A DNA stretch of 64,000 bases from CAUZIZ01 sp965219005. GTDB taxonomy: Bacteria > Acidobacteriota > UBA6911 > RPQK01 > JAJDTT01. A program made the position numbers and the translations under genes. Shown here piece by piece: positions 62,900-64,000 of the stretch. The stretch is taken from assembly GCA_965219005.1 (NCBI GenBank), contig CBDCMS010000004.1:1798001-1862000 (forward strand). The letters run 5' to 3'. Position 1 is the first letter of the stretch; each line of letters opens with the position of its first letter. Under the pieces are notes generated by a model, which was given only the letters and a program-made list of their open reading frames with translations, was not told the origin of the DNA and ran no database searches.

Positions 62900-64000
62900 C
62901 TATTCCGCTTCAGGCTCCCCTGCCTGGCGGGCGTAGACCTGCTGGGCCTTGCGAAAGAGCCCCAGGACTTCCTCCTTCTGATGGGCCTTGGAGAAGACTC
63001 CGTGTCGATCCACCTTCCTGGCCAGATCATCGATCCAGCTCACGAAGTAGCGGGCATCGCCAGGAGAGCGAATAGGCTTGTCTCCGAGATAGCAGTAGAC
63101 GGGGCTGGTATGGGCGAAAGTCTGGCTGTCGTTGGGAACCCAGCGGCTGGCAGGTCCCAGTACACGTGCAGCTATCCAGGAGCTCCTGGACAGCTTCAGC
63201 TCCGCTTCCAACTCGAGGCTCCCCTGATCGGCAGCGGCGGGAAGGCTGCGGACGGCAATGCCATTGACTATGATCTCCAACCGATCAACCGGCACCAGGG
63301 ACGTGGATCGGACCTCCACTGACACCTTTACCCCAGACGAAGGAAAATGGATCTCCGCACCCGGGCCCTTCCCCTGGACCTTGAGCTCGAGAAGAGGGCC
63401 GTTGGTGGCAAAGCTTCGGCCCTCCTTGTAGGCCTGTATCCAGCGTCCATAGTCCAAATCAGACCCGGACTGAACATAGACCCGGGACGCTCCCAGGATG
63501 AAGTGCTTCTTGATGTTGACGAAGGTATCGGTGCCGGCCGACACGGCACACTTGAAGCCACAATTGAGAAGCCGGTACCAGAGCTCCATCGAGGCGATCT
63601 CATCCGAGTTGCTCAAGATATCCATGGCATCTACCCCACCCAGGGCCAGATCCACCGGGAGTTCGTAGGCCCGAGCACCGAATCCGCCGGGATCTGTCTT
63701 GCCCGGATGAACATAGGAGACGGCTCCACCCTGTCTCTGTGTCGCCTCGGCCTGGACGTAGTTGGCGGGATAGTCGTCAGGGTATAGGCTGCCCTTCCAG
63801 CCTGTGTAGAGGGGCTCGACCAGTCGCTTCAGGTTCAGAAGGGCCATGTGTCCGTAGAGCCGGAAATTCCGCATCTCCTCGTTCCAGTAGAGGATGTGAC
63901 GGGAATCGGACAGGTCATCGGGCTTTCCCTGGAAGAAGCGCTGGTCGTGAACCCAGGTTCCTACCGAGTTGGCCACCATGAGATTGGCCACGTTGAGTCC
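62900..64000 (-). CDS. CehA/McbA-family (PHP-type) metallohydrolase, partial
   Basis: The C-terminal ~366 residues are in the window; the gene continues beyond position 64000, where the frame is still open (GLNVANLMVANSVGTWVH). The pattern matches CehA/McbA-like exported PHP metallohydrolases: GAVSYVHPGKTDPGGFGARA (metal-ligand His), DAMDILSNSDE, KCAVSAGTDTFVNIK (Gly-Thr-Asp) and GRSFATNGPLLELKVQGKGP. Family members hydrolyse phosphate or ester bonds; several are secreted. It converges with the symporter 51 bases away. Confidence 0.8.
   Translation of the reverse strand, partial: GLNVANLMVANSVGTWVHDQRFFQGKPDDLSDSRHILYWNEEMRNFRLYGHMALLNLKRLVEPLYTGWKGSLYPDDYPANYVQAEATQRQGGAVSYVHPGKTDPGGFGARAYELPVDLALGGVDAMDILSNSDEIASMELWYRLLNCGFKCAVSAGTDTFVNIKKHFILGASRVYVQSGSDLDYGRWIQAYKEGRSFATNGPLLELKVQGKGPGAEIHFPSSGVKVSVEVRSTSLVPVDRLEIIVNGIAVRSLPAAADQGSLELEAELKLSRSSWIAARVLGPASRWVPNDSQTFAHTSPVYCYLGDKPIRSPGDARYFVSWIDDLARKVDRHGVFSKAHQKEEVLGLFRKAQQVYARQAGEPEAE

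Overview
The window looks like an accessory, gene-loose stretch of a Gram-negative bacterial chromosome, G+C-rich overall. Most products are secreted or envelope proteins with Sec or twin-arginine-type leaders. DUF1501, DUF1549/DUF1553 (PSD1), planctomycete-type cytochrome, FG-GAP and BNR proteins occur together with a Hanks-type Ser/Thr kinase, a CHASE2 sensor and a FecR/TPR/PASTA protein. My best guess is Acidobacteriota, with Planctomycetota or a related phylum as the alternative; there is no rRNA or ribosomal protein gene here to settle it.

Layout. 0.2-11.4 kb: a DUF1501 3' relic joined to a truncated TauD-type dioxygenase, then three secreted glycosidase-like propeller proteins, a DUF305/LVIVD-repeat protein and an FG-GAP protein, with a small inverted-repeat (MITE-like) element between. 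12-21 kb: sialidase-like (Asp-box) proteins, two of them a 1.28-kb tandem duplication with one copy frameshifted, mixed with an enolase-superfamily protein, an esterase, a MOSC protein and a ruined alpha/beta hydrolase. 21-22.6 kb: a tRNA-Lys(TTT) surrounded by wrecked tyrosine recombinase and IS256 pieces. 22.6-29 kb: two more glycosidase-like propellers, an O-methyltransferase, a CPBP protease-family protein and a small membrane protein. 29-34 kb: a two-gene CHASE2 and FecR-TPR-PASTA operon. 34.5-35.5 kb: an intact IS1595-family element with terminal repeats and target duplication. 35.9-43.1 kb: more propeller-type secreted proteins. 43.2-53.2 kb: a four-gene co-directional cassette (DUF1501, PSD1, PPC-domain protein, PSCyt1/WD40 protein). 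53.5-64 kb: an RRM protein with its own terminator, an IS200-type element, a transmembrane Ser/Thr kinase, an SDR, another Asp-box protein, a run of decaying genes (phytanoyl-CoA dioxygenase-like, DUF1801, cytochrome, Na+/solute symporter) and the end of a CehA/McbA-type metallohydrolase.

How it fits together. Five intact members plus one relic of one glycosidase-like propeller family, and four members of a sialidase-like family, dominate the first 37 kb. This suggests an organism investing in extracellular glycan or sulfated-polymer turnover, with the esterase, MR/MLE enzyme, symporter and DUF1501/PSD1 cassette as plausible partners. That is inference from family composition; no substrate can be read from the sequence. 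Repeated decay (in-frame TAG/TGA codons, frameshifts, chimeric junctions) and several repeat families show that the region is being actively rearranged.
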